Source: Candidatus Metaruminococcus caecorum (GTDB taxonomy: Bacteria > Bacillota > Clostridia > Oscillospirales > Ruminococcaceae). Taken from it: a stretch of DNA of 64,000 bases. The stretch is taken from positions 1 to 64,000 of the forward strand of contig CAJFTY010000026.1 of NCBI GenBank assembly GCA_904420045.1. The letters are read 5' to 3'. Every line of letters starts with the position of its first letter. Positions within the stretch are counted from its first letter, which is position 1. Below, piece after piece: positions 43,616 to 52,474 of the stretch. The notes beneath the pieces are model-generated. The model did no database searches, had not been told where the DNA came from, and saw only the letters and a program-made list of their open reading frames with translations. Made by a program: the position numbers and the translations under genes.

Positions 43616-44500
43616 TTGTCTATCATCGAAGCTATTGTCCAGGCTGTTGTACAGGGCCTGTCGGAGTTCCTGCCGATTTCAAGTTCCGGCCACATTTCAC
43701 TGGTGCAGCACTTTTTCGGCGTCAGCGGGGACAGCGCGGTGCTGTTTATGATTATTCTGCATGTTGCGACGCTGGTCGCCGTGGTGGGAGCCTTTTTCCC
43801 GCTGATCTGGTCGCTGCTGATGGAAGTCGGCCGAATGTTCCGGGATCTTTTTACTGGCAAATTCTCTTTTAAAAACCGTTCTCCGGAGCGCAACATGATT
43901 TTCATGCTGATTTTAGCACTGCTGCCTCTTTTAGTGGTGTATCCCTTTAAGGATTTCTTCACCGGTGTAGCGTCGGATCAGGATATCGTGCTGGAGGGTG
44001 TTTGTTTCCTGGTCACTGCGTCAATGCTGTTTATCGCCGACCACATGGTGCGGGGCAAAAAGGAAATGGGGGAAATCCGGGTGCGGGATTCTCTGCTGGT
44101 GGGCGGATTCCAGTGCGTCGCGCTGCTCCCGGGTGTTTCCCGGTCGGGTTCTACGATCTCGGGGGGACTGATTTCCGGCATGACCCGGGAAACTGCCGTG
44201 CAGTTTTCCTTTATCCTGGGAATTCCCGCGATTTTAGGGGGCGCGGTTTCCGAAATCGGGGATGTGAGCGCATCTGATCTTACCACGATTGGCATCGCCC
44301 CGATTATCGTTGGCTTCATCGTAGCCGCTGTGGTGGGCTTTTTATCCATTAAAATGGTGCAGTGGCTGATCAAGTCGGATAAGTTTAAGATTTTCTACTG
44401 GTATACGGGCATCCTGGGCATCCTGACCGTTGTCACAGGGATTGTGGAACACATTGTCGGCCAGAATATCGTGTCCTACATCGGCGGACTGCTGGCCTAA
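43616..44500 (+). CDS. uppP: Undecaprenyl-diphosphatase (UppP/BacA family)
   Basis: A 294-residue membrane enzyme that recycles undecaprenyl pyrophosphate for wall synthesis. The two active-site regions are VQGLSEFLPISSSGHISLV near the N-terminus and LLPGVSRSGSTISGGLISGMTRETA in the middle. About eight membrane helices. It starts at TTG 43616 behind GGGAGGAAAA. It interrupts the tepA-ylzJ-ftsK order known from Bacillus. Expression of such enzymes can raise bacitracin tolerance. Confidence 0.94.
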   Translation: MSIIEAIVQAVVQGLSEFLPISSSGHISLVQHFFGVSGDSAVLFMIILHVATLVAVVGAFFPLIWSLLMEVGRMFRDLFTGKFSFKNRSPERNMIFMLILALLPLLVVYPFKDFFTGVASDQDIVLEGVCFLVTASMLFIADHMVRGKKEMGEIRVRDSLLVGGFQCVALLPGVSRSGSTISGGLISGMTRETAVQFSFILGIPAILGGAVSEIGDVSASDLTTIGIAPIIVGFIVAAVVGFLSIKMVQWLIKSDKFKIFYWYTGILGILTVVTGIVEHIVGQNIVSYIGGLLA

Positions 44501-44581
44501 AAGACAGTAAAAGGGAAGAAGATAAAAGTTGTAAAACCGGCGTTTCTTTTTGCCCGCAGACAATGGCGCGTGGAGTTTTCA

Positions 44582-44610
44582 TTGACAAAACGGGTAAAAA
44601 CGTTTACAAT
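44582..44610 (+). promoter_or_regulatory. Promoter upstream of ftsK/spoIIIE
   Basis: TTGACA, 17 bases, TACAAT, about 110 bases before the start codon. Confidence 0.75.
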
Positions 44611-44638
44611 AACTGGTAGGAGTATCCTGCCTATGGGC

Positions 44639-44669
44639 AACCGTCAAAGCAGACTTTGACGGTTGTTTT
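44639..44669 (+). terminator. Hairpin with T run inside the ftsK leader (possible attenuator)
   Basis: AACCGTCAAAG/CTTTGACGGTT perfect 11-pair stem with a four-base loop, followed by GTTTTATT. It lies between the promoter and the gene, so it may attenuate, or terminate uppP transcripts. Confidence 0.6.
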
Positions 44670-44719
44670 ATTGCGAGGAAATTTCTCAAAAAACAACGAA
44701 TTTTGGAGTTGAAAAGACG

Positions 44720-47242
44720 ATGCCAGCGGCAAAAGGGAAAAAAACGCCTGCAAAAAAATCGCCGGCCAAATCAGGAACGGCCAAAAAGCCTGTAGCCAAA
44801 AGCAAATCGCCTGCATACAGTGCAAAGAAGGCGGAAGAACAGGAAAAAAGCACCCGGCAGCTTTGGGCGATCCTGCTGTTTGTGGCAGGCGTTTTTTTGC
44901 TGTGTGTGGCGTTTATCCAGGGGCAGAACGTTTGGCTGTTTCTTCATGAAACCATGTACGGCTTGTTTGGCGCGCCTGCATTTGTCCTTCCGCTGATTCT
45001 CATTTACATCGCGGTGATGTACACGCTGGACCGTTCCATTGGGTCGATTAAACACAAGCTGTGGCAGACCGGGGTGCTGGTCATCCTGATCTGTGGAGCG
45101 ATCCAGGTGTTCGCGGTGGGCAGCGTTCCGGAAGGGGAGTTTACAAAACAGCTTGCCGGCTTGTATCAGGAAGGGATCAAGCTACACGGGGGCGGCCTTG
45201 CCAGCGCCCTGGTGGGCTGGCCGCTGATGGCCGCCTGCGGCCGGACGGGAGCTGGAATCATCCTGGTGCTTTTGATCTTTTTGTTTATCATGCTTTTAAC
45301 AGGCGGAACCCTGATCGGATTGTTTCGGGCGGTGACAAGGCCTGCGAAAAAGGTAGGAGAAAATTATTCCCGCATGGTGGAGGAGAAAAAAGCCCGGCAG
45401 GAAGCCCGGTTTGATATTGACGTGGATTTAGGGCCGCTGCCCGCCCATCCGGTGAGCTCGCCCCGGTTTTCCATCGACATTCCCCTGGATGAGGAGGAAC
45501 GCCCCGGCCGGCAGGAGAAAAAAGCAGCCTCCAAACCGAAAACGGAGCCTCGAAAAGAGCCGGCCCCCGAACAGGATCTGTACGTGGAGCCGGGAGCCGC
45601 CGAACCGTCGTCTCCGGTCATCGACGATCTGATCCAAAGGGCGGTACGGGAGGAATCTCCAAAAGCGCCGCCCGCCGTGAGCACTCCCATGAGCGAAGAG
45701 GAAAAGACAAAGCTTGTCACCGATGTGAACAACCAGACCAGGCTGTACGCGGACAATCCGGCGGCGTCTCATTACAATCCGCCGCCTATCAGCCTGTTAA
45801 AAATGGGCAGGACCACCAACAAGGACGTGAGCGGCGAGCTCAAGTCCAACGCGGACAAGCTGGTGGATACGCTTAAAAGCTTCGGGGTGCAGACCCGGAT
45901 CATCAACATCAGCCGGGGGCCCACCGTCACCCGGTACGAACTTCAGCCCTCAGCTGGGGTCAAGATCAGTAAGATCACCGGTCTGGCGGACGACATCGCC
46001 TTGAACTTGGCAGCGGCAGGAGTCCGAATTGAAGCGCCAATTCCCGGAAAGCCTGCTGTGGGCATCGAAGTTCCCAACCAGGCTACCGAGGTGGTCACCA
46101 TCCGGGAAATCGTGGAATCAGGCGAGTTTGAAAAATCCCCTGGCAAGCTGACCGTGGCGCTGGGCCGGGACATCTCTGGGAACGCCAAGGTGGCGGATCT
46201 GGCCAAAATGCCGCATATTTTGATTGCAGGCTCCACCGGAAGCGGAAAGAGCGTGTGTATCAATTCGTTTATCATCAGCCTGTTGTACAAATCCCGCCCC
46301 GAAGAGGTCAAGCTTTTGATGATTGACCCCAAAGTGGTGGAGCTGGGAATTTACAACGGGATCCCTCATCTGCTGATCCCGGTGGTCACCGATCCCAGGA
46401 AGGCGGCGGGCGCCCTGGGGTGGGCGGTCACCGAAATGCTCAAGCGCTACAAGATTTTTGCGGACAACGGCGTGCGGGATTTAAAAGGCTATAACCAGCT
46501 GGTGCAGGAACAGGAAGATCTGGAGCCAATGCCTCAGATTGTCATCATTATCGACGAGCTGGCTGACCTGATGATGGCGGCTCCAAACGAGGTGGAGGAC
46601 GCGATCTGCCGCCTGGCTCAGATGGCCCGTGCCGCAGGGATGCACCTGGTCATCGCAACCCAGCGCCCATCGGTGGACGTAATTACCGGCGTCATCAAGG
46701 CGAATATCCCCAGCCGAATCGCCTTTGCAGTGTCCTCTCAGGTGGACTCCCGCACCATCCTGGATGGAAGCGGCGCGGAAAAGCTGCTGGGCAGGGGAGA
46801 TATGCTGTTTGCCCCTGTGGGCTCACCGAAACCGACCCGAATTCAGGGGTGTTTTGTCTCGGACAAAGAGGTGGAGCAGGTGGTGGACTTTGTGAAAAAC
46901 AAGGCCACGGTGGAATATGACGAACAGATTTTGGAAGAGATCGAAAAACAGGCTGCCAAAGATCCGAAGGAAAAGGACTCCGGCGGCGGATTTGACGACG
47001 AAGACGATATGATGCCCGCGGCCATCGAGTGCGTCATCGAGGCGGGGCAGGCATCCACCAGCTTTTTGCAGAGAAGGCTCAAGCTGGGCTACGCCCGGGC
47101 AGCCCGTCTGATTGACCAGATGGAGGAACGGGGCGTTGTAGGCCCCTTTGAGGGGAGTAAGCCCCGGCAGGTGCTTATGACTCGCCAGCAGTGGCAGGAG
47201 ATGACCTTAAACCAGGACGCAGCGGCCCAGCCGGAAGAGTAA
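44720..47242 (+). CDS. ftsK: DNA translocase FtsK/SpoIIIE
   Basis: An 840-residue motor that pumps chromosomal DNA through the division or sporulation septum. The first 50 residues are Lys/Ala/Pro-rich, then four membrane helices (to about 205), then a linker with acidic and Pro blocks. The motor has [12 protein letters not shown] (Walker A, near 505), [11 protein letters not shown] and [13 protein letters not shown] (Walker B). The C-terminal gamma winged helix is [31 protein letters not shown], which reads polar DNA sequences. ATG 44720 follows TTGGAG. A spore former needs SpoIIIE, so this may be that orthologue. Confidence 0.95.
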   Translation: MPAAKGKKTPAKKSPAKSGTAKKPVAKSKSPAYSAKKAEEQEKSTRQLWAILLFVAGVFLLCVAFIQGQNVWLFLHETMYGLFGAPAFVLPLILIYIAVMYTLDRSIGSIKHKLWQTGVLVILICGAIQVFAVGSVPEGEFTKQLAGLYQEGIKLHGGGLASALVGWPLMAACGRTGAGIILVLLIFLFIMLLTGGTLIGLFRAVTRPAKKVGENYSRMVEEKKARQEARFDIDVDLGPLPAHPVSSPRFSIDIPLDEEERPGRQEKKAASKPKTEPRKEPAPEQDLYVEPGAAEPSSPVIDDLIQRAVREESPKAPPAVSTPMSEEEKTKLVTDVNNQTRLYADNPAASHYNPPPISLLKMGRTTNKDVSGELKSNADKLVDTLKSFGVQTRIINISRGPTVTRYELQPSAGVKISKITGLADDIALNLAAAGVRIEAPIPGKPAVGIEVPNQATEVVTIREIVESGEFEKSPGKLTVALGRDISGNAKVADLAKMPHILIAGSTGSGKSVCINSFIISLLYKSRPEEVKLLMIDPKVVELGIYNGIPHLLIPVVTDPRKAAGALGWAVTEMLKRYKIFADNGVRDLKGYNQLVQEQEDLEPMPQIVIIIDELADLMMAAPNEVEDAICRLAQMARAAGMHLVIATQRPSVDVITGVIKANIPSRIAFAVSSQVDSRTILDGSGAEKLLGRGDMLFAPVGSPKPTRIQGCFVSDKEVEQVVDFVKNKATVEYDEQILEEIEKQAAKDPKEKDSGGGFDDEDDMMPAAIECVIEAGQASTSFLQRRLKLGYARAARLIDQMEERGVVGPFEGSKPRQVLMTRQQWQEMTLNQDAAAQPEE

Positions 47243-47249
47243 AACAACA

Positions 47250-47287
47250 AAAACGCAGGACAAAGCGCGCTTTGTCCTGCGTTTTTT
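47250..47287. terminator. Bidirectional terminator between ftsK and the C39-like lipoprotein gene
   Basis: AAACGCAGGACAAAGC/GCTTTGTCCTGCGTTT inverted repeat with T on both strands. Confidence 0.88.
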
Positions 47288-47297
47288 CATCCTTTGC

Positions 47298-48215
47298 TTA
47301 CTTGGGAGAAACCACAATGGAGTAGTCGTAGTAGTTTTTCACCGACTCCACCACTTCTTCGGCCTTGTAATACCGGTCTTTGCCTTTGTACTGCCCGTCC
47401 TTATATTTAGCGCCCATCGAAAGGGGATCGTACATCTCCAAATAGGTGACGCCGTCCACAATCCGGTAGCCCTTCGCCAATACGACATGCTTACAGTCGG
47501 TGGTGTAAAACCGGCCCACATGGGTTTCAGGATCAAAACCAATGGTCAGGTCAAAGGTGTCCAGATTAAAGATCCAGATGTTTCCCTTGTCCATTTCGGC
47601 CAGAACTTTCTCCACGGACAGATCTGGAACCACCTGATAGGGCGTTTTGGTCTCATCCAGATAGTCGGTCATATCCACAAAGTACCAGCCGATATCCCGG
47701 CTGTACCGTTTTTCACGGGCCCGGGCGACCTCTTCAGGAGAGCCGTCGGCGCGTTTGTTGGCCCACTTGGCCGCCATGACGCAGCAGCTGGGCGCGCAGT
47801 TTGTTCCGCCGTGAATGCCGGTTTCCTTCTGATCGATGTACCACTCGTAATTTCGGTTTAAGCTCACATACTTGGTCTGCTTAGTGCCAAGGCCCAGCCG
47901 CTGGGTTTCGCTGAGCTTGGGCTGGGAGGAAGAAGCGGCAGAAGGCGTTTTTGGCTTGCTGCTCACCGGCTTTTCCACCTTGGAGCTGGACGGCTTTGCG
48001 GAAGAAACCGGCTTTTTTGAGGAGCTTTGCGCCTGTTTGGAGGAAGGCGTTTCCGACTTTGTAGAAGAGACATCCGCTGTCACTTGACTGGAAACCGCCC
48101 ACTCAGAGCTGGTCAAAGTGGAAGAAGTTCCAGTGGCGGGCTTGTCACCGCATCCTGCCAGGCTTGCCGCCAGCAATACGGCGGCAAGGGTCATTGCAAA
48201 TTGTTTTTTCATCAT
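47298..48215 (-). CDS. Lipoprotein with C39-like cysteine peptidase domain
   Basis: A 305-residue exported protein. The signal peptide ends in the lipobox LAGC (Cys22), so it is tethered to the membrane. Residues of about 25-105 are a Ser/Lys/Pro-rich spacer (SSKKPVSSAKPSSSKVEKP). The C-terminal domain has Cys in GGTNCAPSCCVMAAKW, His in DCKHVVLAKGYRIVDG and Asp in EMYDPLS, the order of the peptidase C39-like (papain fold) family. The target is unknown, perhaps cell-wall peptides or secreted proteins. It is a single-gene unit. Confidence 0.82.
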   Translation of the reverse strand: MMKKQFAMTLAAVLLAASLAGCGDKPATGTSSTLTSSEWAVSSQVTADVSSTKSETPSSKQAQSSSKKPVSSAKPSSSKVEKPVSSKPKTPSAASSSQPKLSETQRLGLGTKQTKYVSLNRNYEWYIDQKETGIHGGTNCAPSCCVMAAKWANKRADGSPEEVARAREKRYSRDIGWYFVDMTDYLDETKTPYQVVPDLSVEKVLAEMDKGNIWIFNLDTFDLTIGFDPETHVGRFYTTDCKHVVLAKGYRIVDGVTYLEMYDPLSMGAKYKDGQYKGKDRYYKAEEVVESVKNYYDYSIVVSPK

Positions 48216-48247
48216 AAAATCCCCCTTGTTTTTTGTTTCTGTTCTCT

Positions 48248-48276
48248 ATTATAGCATGGGAAACTGAGGTTAGCAA
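48248..48276 (-). promoter_or_regulatory. Promoter of the C39-like lipoprotein gene
   Basis: On the minus strand, TTGCTA, 17 bases, TATAAT. Confidence 0.65.
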
Positions 48277-48294
48277 CAAAGATCGGCCTGAAAA

Positions 48295-48330
48295 AATCGG
48301 ACGGAAGGGAATTCCCTTCCGTCCGATTAC
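48295..48330 (-). terminator. Intrinsic terminator after fba
   Basis: A near-perfect palindrome AATCGGACGGAAGG/CCTTCCGTCCGATT centred on GAATTC; a T run follows on the minus strand. Confidence 0.88.
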
Positions 48331-48353
48331 ATGCGTATGATAAAAAAGAGGAT

Positions 48354-49217
48354 TTACGCTTTGCCCACAGAGCCGAACAGCTCCATTTTTTCTTTGACGG
48401 TTTCTTTGATTGCGTTAAAGCCGGGCGCCAGAAGCTTACGGGGGTCAAAGCCTTTGCCTTCCAGGTCTTTGCCCGCTTCGATGTACGTTCTGGTAGCTTC
48501 CGCAAAGGAGAGCTGGCACTCGGTGTTCACATTGATTTTCGAAACGCCCAGGGAGATGGCCTTTTTAATCATATCCTCGGGGATTCCGGTACCGCCGTGC
48601 AGAACCAGGGGCATACCCGCGGTCAGCTTCTGGATTTCCGCCAGCACATCGAAGTTGAGTCCCTGCCAGTTGGCGGGATATTTGCCGTGAATATTGCCGA
48701 TTCCGGCGGCCAGCATGGTCACGCCCAGATCCGCGATCCGTTTGCATTCGTTGGGGTCTGCAACTTCGCCCGCGCCGATTACACCGTCTTCCTCGCCGCC
48801 GATAGAGCCAACCTCCGCTTCGATGGAAAGGCCTTTTTCGTTGGCCAAAGCCACCAGTTCTTTGGTTTTTTCCACGTTTTCCTCAATGGGATAGTGGGAG
48901 CCATCGAACATGATGGAAGAAAATCCAGCCGCGACGCACTCTTTAGCGCCCTCATAGCTGCCGTGATCCAGGTGCAGCGCAACGGGAACCGTGATATTCA
49001 GTTCTTCCAGCATGCCGTTTACCATGCCCACCACGGTTTTGTAGCCGGCCATGTATTTGCCCGCGCCCTCGGATACGCCGAGGATCACAGGGGAGTTGTT
49101 CTCTTGGGCGGTCAGCAGAATGGCTTTGGTCCACTCCAGGTTGTTGATGTTAAACTGACCGACCGCGTATTTACCGTCCCGGGCTTTTTGAAGCATTTCC
49201 TTAGCAGAAACTAACAT
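48354..49217 (-). CDS. fba: Fructose-bisphosphate aldolase, class II
   Basis: A zinc-dependent glycolytic aldolase of 287 residues. The family motifs are AVGQFNINNLEW, VALHLDHGSYEG (zinc and catalytic), VEAEVGSIGGEEDG, LAAGIGNIHGKY and LVLHGGTGIPEDMIKKAI with VSKINVNTE. AAGGAGG precedes ATG. It is monocistronic with a strong promoter and terminator. A tagatose-bisphosphate aldolase is the main alternative, but no tagatose genes are near. Confidence 0.95.
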   Translation of the reverse strand: MLVSAKEMLQKARDGKYAVGQFNINNLEWTKAILLTAQENNSPVILGVSEGAGKYMAGYKTVVGMVNGMLEELNITVPVALHLDHGSYEGAKECVAAGFSSIMFDGSHYPIEENVEKTKELVALANEKGLSIEAEVGSIGGEEDGVIGAGEVADPNECKRIADLGVTMLAAGIGNIHGKYPANWQGLNFDVLAEIQKLTAGMPLVLHGGTGIPEDMIKKAISLGVSKINVNTECQLSFAEATRTYIEAGKDLEGKGFDPRKLLAPGFNAIKETVKEKMELFGSVGKA

Positions 49218-49255
49218 TTAAAAATCCTCCTTCAAGATTTTCATAGGATATCATT

Positions 49256-49284
49256 ATTATAAAGCATCGTGAAAAAAAAATCAA
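49256..49284 (-). promoter_or_regulatory. Promoter of fba
   Basis: On the minus strand, TTGATT, 17 bases containing a seven-T run, TATAAT. Confidence 0.75.
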
Positions 49285-49436
49285 ACTTTTTATGTAGGAT
49301 TTTAAAAATACCCGTGTCTAGGCCAAGTCAAAAATAGCCGCTTTGCGCCTTATTTTTTCCGTTGATTCTCTTGATCTCTCCATTCTTCCCTTAGGAACAC
49401 CGGATCATGCTCATGATGGACACATTTGCCTTGTAA

Positions 49437-49472
49437 TAAAAAGAGAGTGCAGCGGATCAAACTGCTGCACTC
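49437..49472 (-). terminator. Intrinsic terminator after the GH18 gene
   Basis: AGAGTGCAGC/GCTGCACTCT stem; read on the minus strand, it ends in TTTTT. The rest of 49285-49528 holds no gene. Confidence 0.8.
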
Positions 49473-49528
49473 TGGAAAATGTTTAAACTGTTCATCCTGT
49501 AAAACGCAGAGAAGAACGGGCGACGGAT

Positions 49529-51139
49529 TTACCGAAAGGACTGGTAAGCGCTGTTTAACAGTGCGCCGCTGGTGTCGTGGGAAAGTTCCCACGCGCCGAT
49601 TCCACCCAGACCCATGGATTTCGCCAATTTGGCCTTGGCTGCGATGGACTGAGGGTCCTCATAAGAGAGAAAGGTGTTGTTTCCGTACAGGTAAGGAACC
49701 TGTGCTTTGGCATGCCTCAGCTTTTGAAAGGAGGGATTGCTCAGATAGGATTTAACCGCGTCGTAGCTGATGGACTTGGCGGAGGAATATTTGCTGTACA
49801 GACCGTTGTTCTCCGGGCGGACGCCCTGGTAGATATAGCCGTAAAAAGGCATTCCCATCACCAGTTTTTTTGCAGGCACACCGCTGTTTAAATAGGCTTT
49901 TACGCTGTCGTACACGCTTCCTTTGTATTGAGGAGAAGCTTCCTGCGGCGTGTACAGCGGTGCGTTTAAATCCGCGTAGCTGTCCCAGGGGCCGTGGTAA
50001 TCATATGCCATCAAAAAGATGTGGTCTACAATTGAGGCGACACTTTTGGGCTCAATTTTGGAAAGATAACTGGAATCGGCTCCGCCTGCAATCGTCAGGT
50101 AGTATTTCCGACCGGTTTTTCCGGTTTGTTCGTTGAGCTGCCGGCGGATTTCCTTTAGCAGAAGCGTAAAGTTTTGCTTATCCTGAGGACGGTGAACCGT
50201 CCCCGGAAGGCCGCCGGACACCGGGTATTCCCAGTCCAGATCCACTCCGTCCAGGCCATGCTCTTCGATCAATTCCACACAGCTCTTAGCGAAGGTGCGT
50301 CGCCGGGCTTCGGTGGAGGCCACATCGGAAAAATAAGTGGAATAATCCCATCCGCCTACCGAAATCAACGCTTTCAGCTTGGGATATTTTTGTTTGAGTT
50401 TTCGAATTTCAGCAAAATTCTTGCGGTCGTTGGCCGGATCCGCCAGCGCAATCTTTCCGGACGAGTCAATTTTGGCAAACGCGTAGTTTAGATGGGTGAT
50501 TTGGCTGACTGGAACTTTAGAAGGCGTATACCCTTTATACGCGGACCAGCCGGTATAATAGGCCACCACAGATTTTCCCGTGTCCGGCATGGTGACGGGC
50601 GGAGATGTGGAAGGGGAGGAACTGACTGGCGGAGCACTGGAGACCGGCGGCTTGGATACCCCCGAGGAAACTGTACTGGAACTCCCGGTCTGCGATCCTC
50701 CAGAGCCTGGTTTTTGCAAACTGGAAGAACTGCCGCTGTTTTCCGGTTTTTTTCCAGGTGAAACAGATGTGGTGTTGGAGGCCGTGACCTGCTGATCGGA
50801 TGAAGCGGTTCCATTTGTATGCCCAAAAGCGGGCGTATTGCTCCATCCGTCCTGTTTGAGTGCGGAATTGGAGGAAAGATCTAAAACAGAGCTGCTTGTC
50901 GTGGAAGAATTGGAAGAAACGGACTCCTCCGAAGAAACGGCGCTTTGTGCGCTGTGGCTGGACATATCAAAAAAATTTTCTGTTCCGACAGCAGATGGAA
51001 TACCATTTATCGTGCCGTTTGTCATTTGCTGAGAGCCCGCCATAGGAAGCAGCAGCCCTCCAAGCGTCATTGCGATAAACGCAAGGGTGCAGACAATACC
51101 GCCCCATTTGACAAATATGCGTTTTAATTTGATCCTCAT
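49529..51139 (-). CDS. Membrane-anchored GH18 (chitinase-like) glycosidase
   Basis: A 536-residue protein starting at ATG 51139, four bases after AAGGAG (a GTG at 51163 would include that site). A signal anchor ([23 protein letters not shown]) is followed by about 150 residues of Ser/Thr/Pro/Gly-rich spacer. The GH18 barrel begins at [15 protein letters not shown] and carries the catalytic [10 protein letters not shown] (DxxDxDxE), [13 protein letters not shown] and MGMPFYGY. It should hydrolyse beta-1,4-GlcNAc linkages, as in chitin, host N-glycan cores or peptidoglycan. The spacer suits display beyond the cell wall. Confidence 0.9.
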   Translation of the reverse strand: MRIKLKRIFVKWGGIVCTLAFIAMTLGGLLLPMAGSQQMTNGTINGIPSAVGTENFFDMSSHSAQSAVSSEESVSSNSSTTSSSVLDLSSNSALKQDGWSNTPAFGHTNGTASSDQQVTASNTTSVSPGKKPENSGSSSSLQKPGSGGSQTGSSSTVSSGVSKPPVSSAPPVSSSPSTSPPVTMPDTGKSVVAYYTGWSAYKGYTPSKVPVSQITHLNYAFAKIDSSGKIALADPANDRKNFAEIRKLKQKYPKLKALISVGGWDYSTYFSDVASTEARRRTFAKSCVELIEEHGLDGVDLDWEYPVSGGLPGTVHRPQDKQNFTLLLKEIRRQLNEQTGKTGRKYYLTIAGGADSSYLSKIEPKSVASIVDHIFLMAYDYHGPWDSYADLNAPLYTPQEASPQYKGSVYDSVKAYLNSGVPAKKLVMGMPFYGYIYQGVRPENNGLYSKYSSAKSISYDAVKSYLSNPSFQKLRHAKAQVPYLYGNNTFLSYEDPQSIAAKAKLAKSMGLGGIGAWELSHDTSGALLNSAYQSFR

Positions 51140-51237
51140 ATTGCTCCTTTCTTTCTTTATCACAGCAAAACTTGATCATATGTTCGTTTTTTGTCGCTCC
51201 CACCCTCCGGGAACAGATGGATGTCATCTGGAATCTG

Positions 51238-51266
51238 ATTATAGCATGGGGCGTTTTTCATGTCCA
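51238..51266 (-). promoter_or_regulatory. Promoter of the GH18 gene
   Basis: On the minus strand, TGGACA, 17 bases, TATAAT. Confidence 0.7.
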
Positions 51267-51324
51267 GCGTTTATAAGATGTAAATGCCACCAGTTTTGTA
51301 TAAGATAGGAAATACAAGAAAAAA

Positions 51325-51376
51325 GAATGCCCAAGCTGTCCCTCGTACAAAATTTGTTTGGGAAAACAGCTTGGGC
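51325..51376 (-). terminator. Terminator after the SGNH hydrolase gene
   Basis: GCCCAAGCTGT/ACAGCTTGGGC stem with a 26-base loop; the minus strand ends in ATTCTTTTTT. Confidence 0.7.
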
Positions 51377-51381
51377 GAACA

Positions 51382-52035
51382 CTATCGCGCCAAAAAGTAT
51401 TTGGAAAGTTCTTCCGCCACCAGTTGGTGGCCTTTTTGGGTGGGGTGGTTTTGATGGGAAAGCAGATGGGTAAGCTTGTCTTCACTGGTACAGTACTGTT
51501 CAAATTGGGAAAAGCTGTCCGCTAGGCCCACGGAGTAGGTGTCCGCCAGCCGGCGGATCAAATCCCTGTGCTGGCAGAGCTGCTCCCAGTTTTTGTCCTT
51601 TGCAAAAAAAGACTGATCCCAGGTGGGAGTGAGCAAAATCACCTTTTTTTGTTGGGAAAGACATCGTTCGATCATGGATTTCCAGGCCTCTTCGGCTTTC
51701 AAAAGCCCAATGCTCCGGTCGTTGAGGCCGTAGTCGATGGTAATGACATCTGGGTTATGGCAAAGCACGTCTTTTTCAAACCGGCCTGCGCCGCTGGCGG
51801 CATGCTCACCTCCTATTGCGGTCACGATTACATTCACAACGGCAAAGGGAAACCGTTCCTTAATCATACGATGCAGCAGATGAGGATATGCGTCAAAGGT
51901 GTTGACGAAGGGCGTTGTAAAATACCCTGATGGGACGCTGTGCCCATGACAGACAAGATTAACAGTTTCATTGTCTGGCCACTGAAGCGCCAGTTTATCC
52001 AAAACAGGCTGTAAATAGTTCAGGCCACCAATCAT
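51382..52035 (-). CDS. SGNH/GDSL-family hydrolase
   Basis: A 217-residue esterase-like protein. ATG 52035 lies seven bases after GGAG; ATG 52041 is too close to it, and the longer open frame upstream is translated repeat DNA. Block I is VCHGHSVPSGY (Ser in GHS, variant of GDS), block III is DYGLNDRSIG (Asn) and the His block is HQNHPTQKGHQLVA, where the usual Asp three positions before His is not present. It may remove acetyl or other acyl groups from glycans. There is no signal peptide, so action is probably cytoplasmic. Confidence 0.8.
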   Translation of the reverse strand: MIGGLNYLQPVLDKLALQWPDNETVNLVCHGHSVPSGYFTTPFVNTFDAYPHLLHRMIKERFPFAVVNVIVTAIGGEHAASGAGRFEKDVLCHNPDVITIDYGLNDRSIGLLKAEEAWKSMIERCLSQQKKVILLTPTWDQSFFAKDKNWEQLCQHRDLIRRLADTYSVGLADSFSQFEQYCTSEDKLTHLLSHQNHPTQKGHQLVAEELSKYFLAR

Positions 52036-52073
52036 AATCATTCTCCTTTTTATTAAAACACATGATTTTTTTA

Positions 52074-52102
52074 ATCGTAGCATAAAAAGTCCGGTTTGTC
52101 GA
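52074..52102 (-). promoter_or_regulatory. Candidate promoter of the SGNH hydrolase gene
   Basis: On the minus strand, TCGACA, 17 bases, TACGAT; a fair but imperfect match. Confidence 0.45.
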
Positions 52103-52185
52103 TGCAAAGTCCAGCGGGAGGGGAATGCTGTCTCTGCTGACACGGCCGATGAACCGATTCTTCCGCATACAACGCTGTAAAACGA

Positions 52186-52222
52186 AAAATGCTGGCGGAA
52201 CTTTGTCCCGCCAGCATTTTTG
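52186..52222. terminator. Terminator at the far end of the repeat block (end of the asnA-glnN transcript)
   Basis: AAAAATGCTGGCGG/CCGCCAGCATTTTT stem with an eight-base loop; T runs on both strands. Confidence 0.8.
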
Positions 52223-52270
52223 GGTGTGCCAACACAATTTTTGAAATGAATTTTCGACCCGAAAATACAA
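52222..52270. repeat. Partial copy (3' half) of the structured repeat, form R2
   Basis: GGTGTGCCAACACAATTTTTG and the tail hairpin around TTCGACCCGAA closely match 52430-52474. The 5' half of this copy is absent, replaced by the terminator. Confidence 0.65.
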
Positions 52271-52280
52271 TGCCGAGCAA

Positions 52281-52370
52281 TCCTAAATGAGAATTGTGGT
52301 TTTGCTTTGCAAAAGCCGGGTTGTTGACCCTGCAACAATTCTCCCAAGGGCCTTTTGGCCCCCAAGCCCT
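52281..52370. repeat. Structured palindromic repeat, form R1, copy A
   Basis: About 88-90% identical by eye to 56101-56190. It has an outer stem GAGAATTG/CAATTCTC closing two hairpins (TTTTGC-TTT-GCAAAA and GCCGGG-loop-CCCTGC). Two helix pairs differ from the other copy by compensatory changes. It lies downstream of minus-strand glnN. Confidence 0.8.
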
Positions 52371-52390
52371 TTGAACGGAAAGCTTGGGAA

Positions 52391-52474
52391 ATGAAAATTG
52401 TGGTGCCGCTTGTGCGGCAGTTGGCACGGTGTGCCAACAACAATTTTTGGAATGAACGTTCGACCCGAACGTTC
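52391..52474. repeat. Structured palindromic repeat, form R2, copy A, with tail hairpin
   Basis: Same fold as R1 with different helix sequences: outer AAAATTG/CAATTTT, hairpins TGCCGC-TTGT-GCGGCA and TTGGCAC-GGT-GTGCCAA. The tail GAACGTTCG-ACC-CGAACGTTC (52454-52474) is a perfect nine-pair hairpin that ends exactly on the glnN stop codon. Confidence 0.75.
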
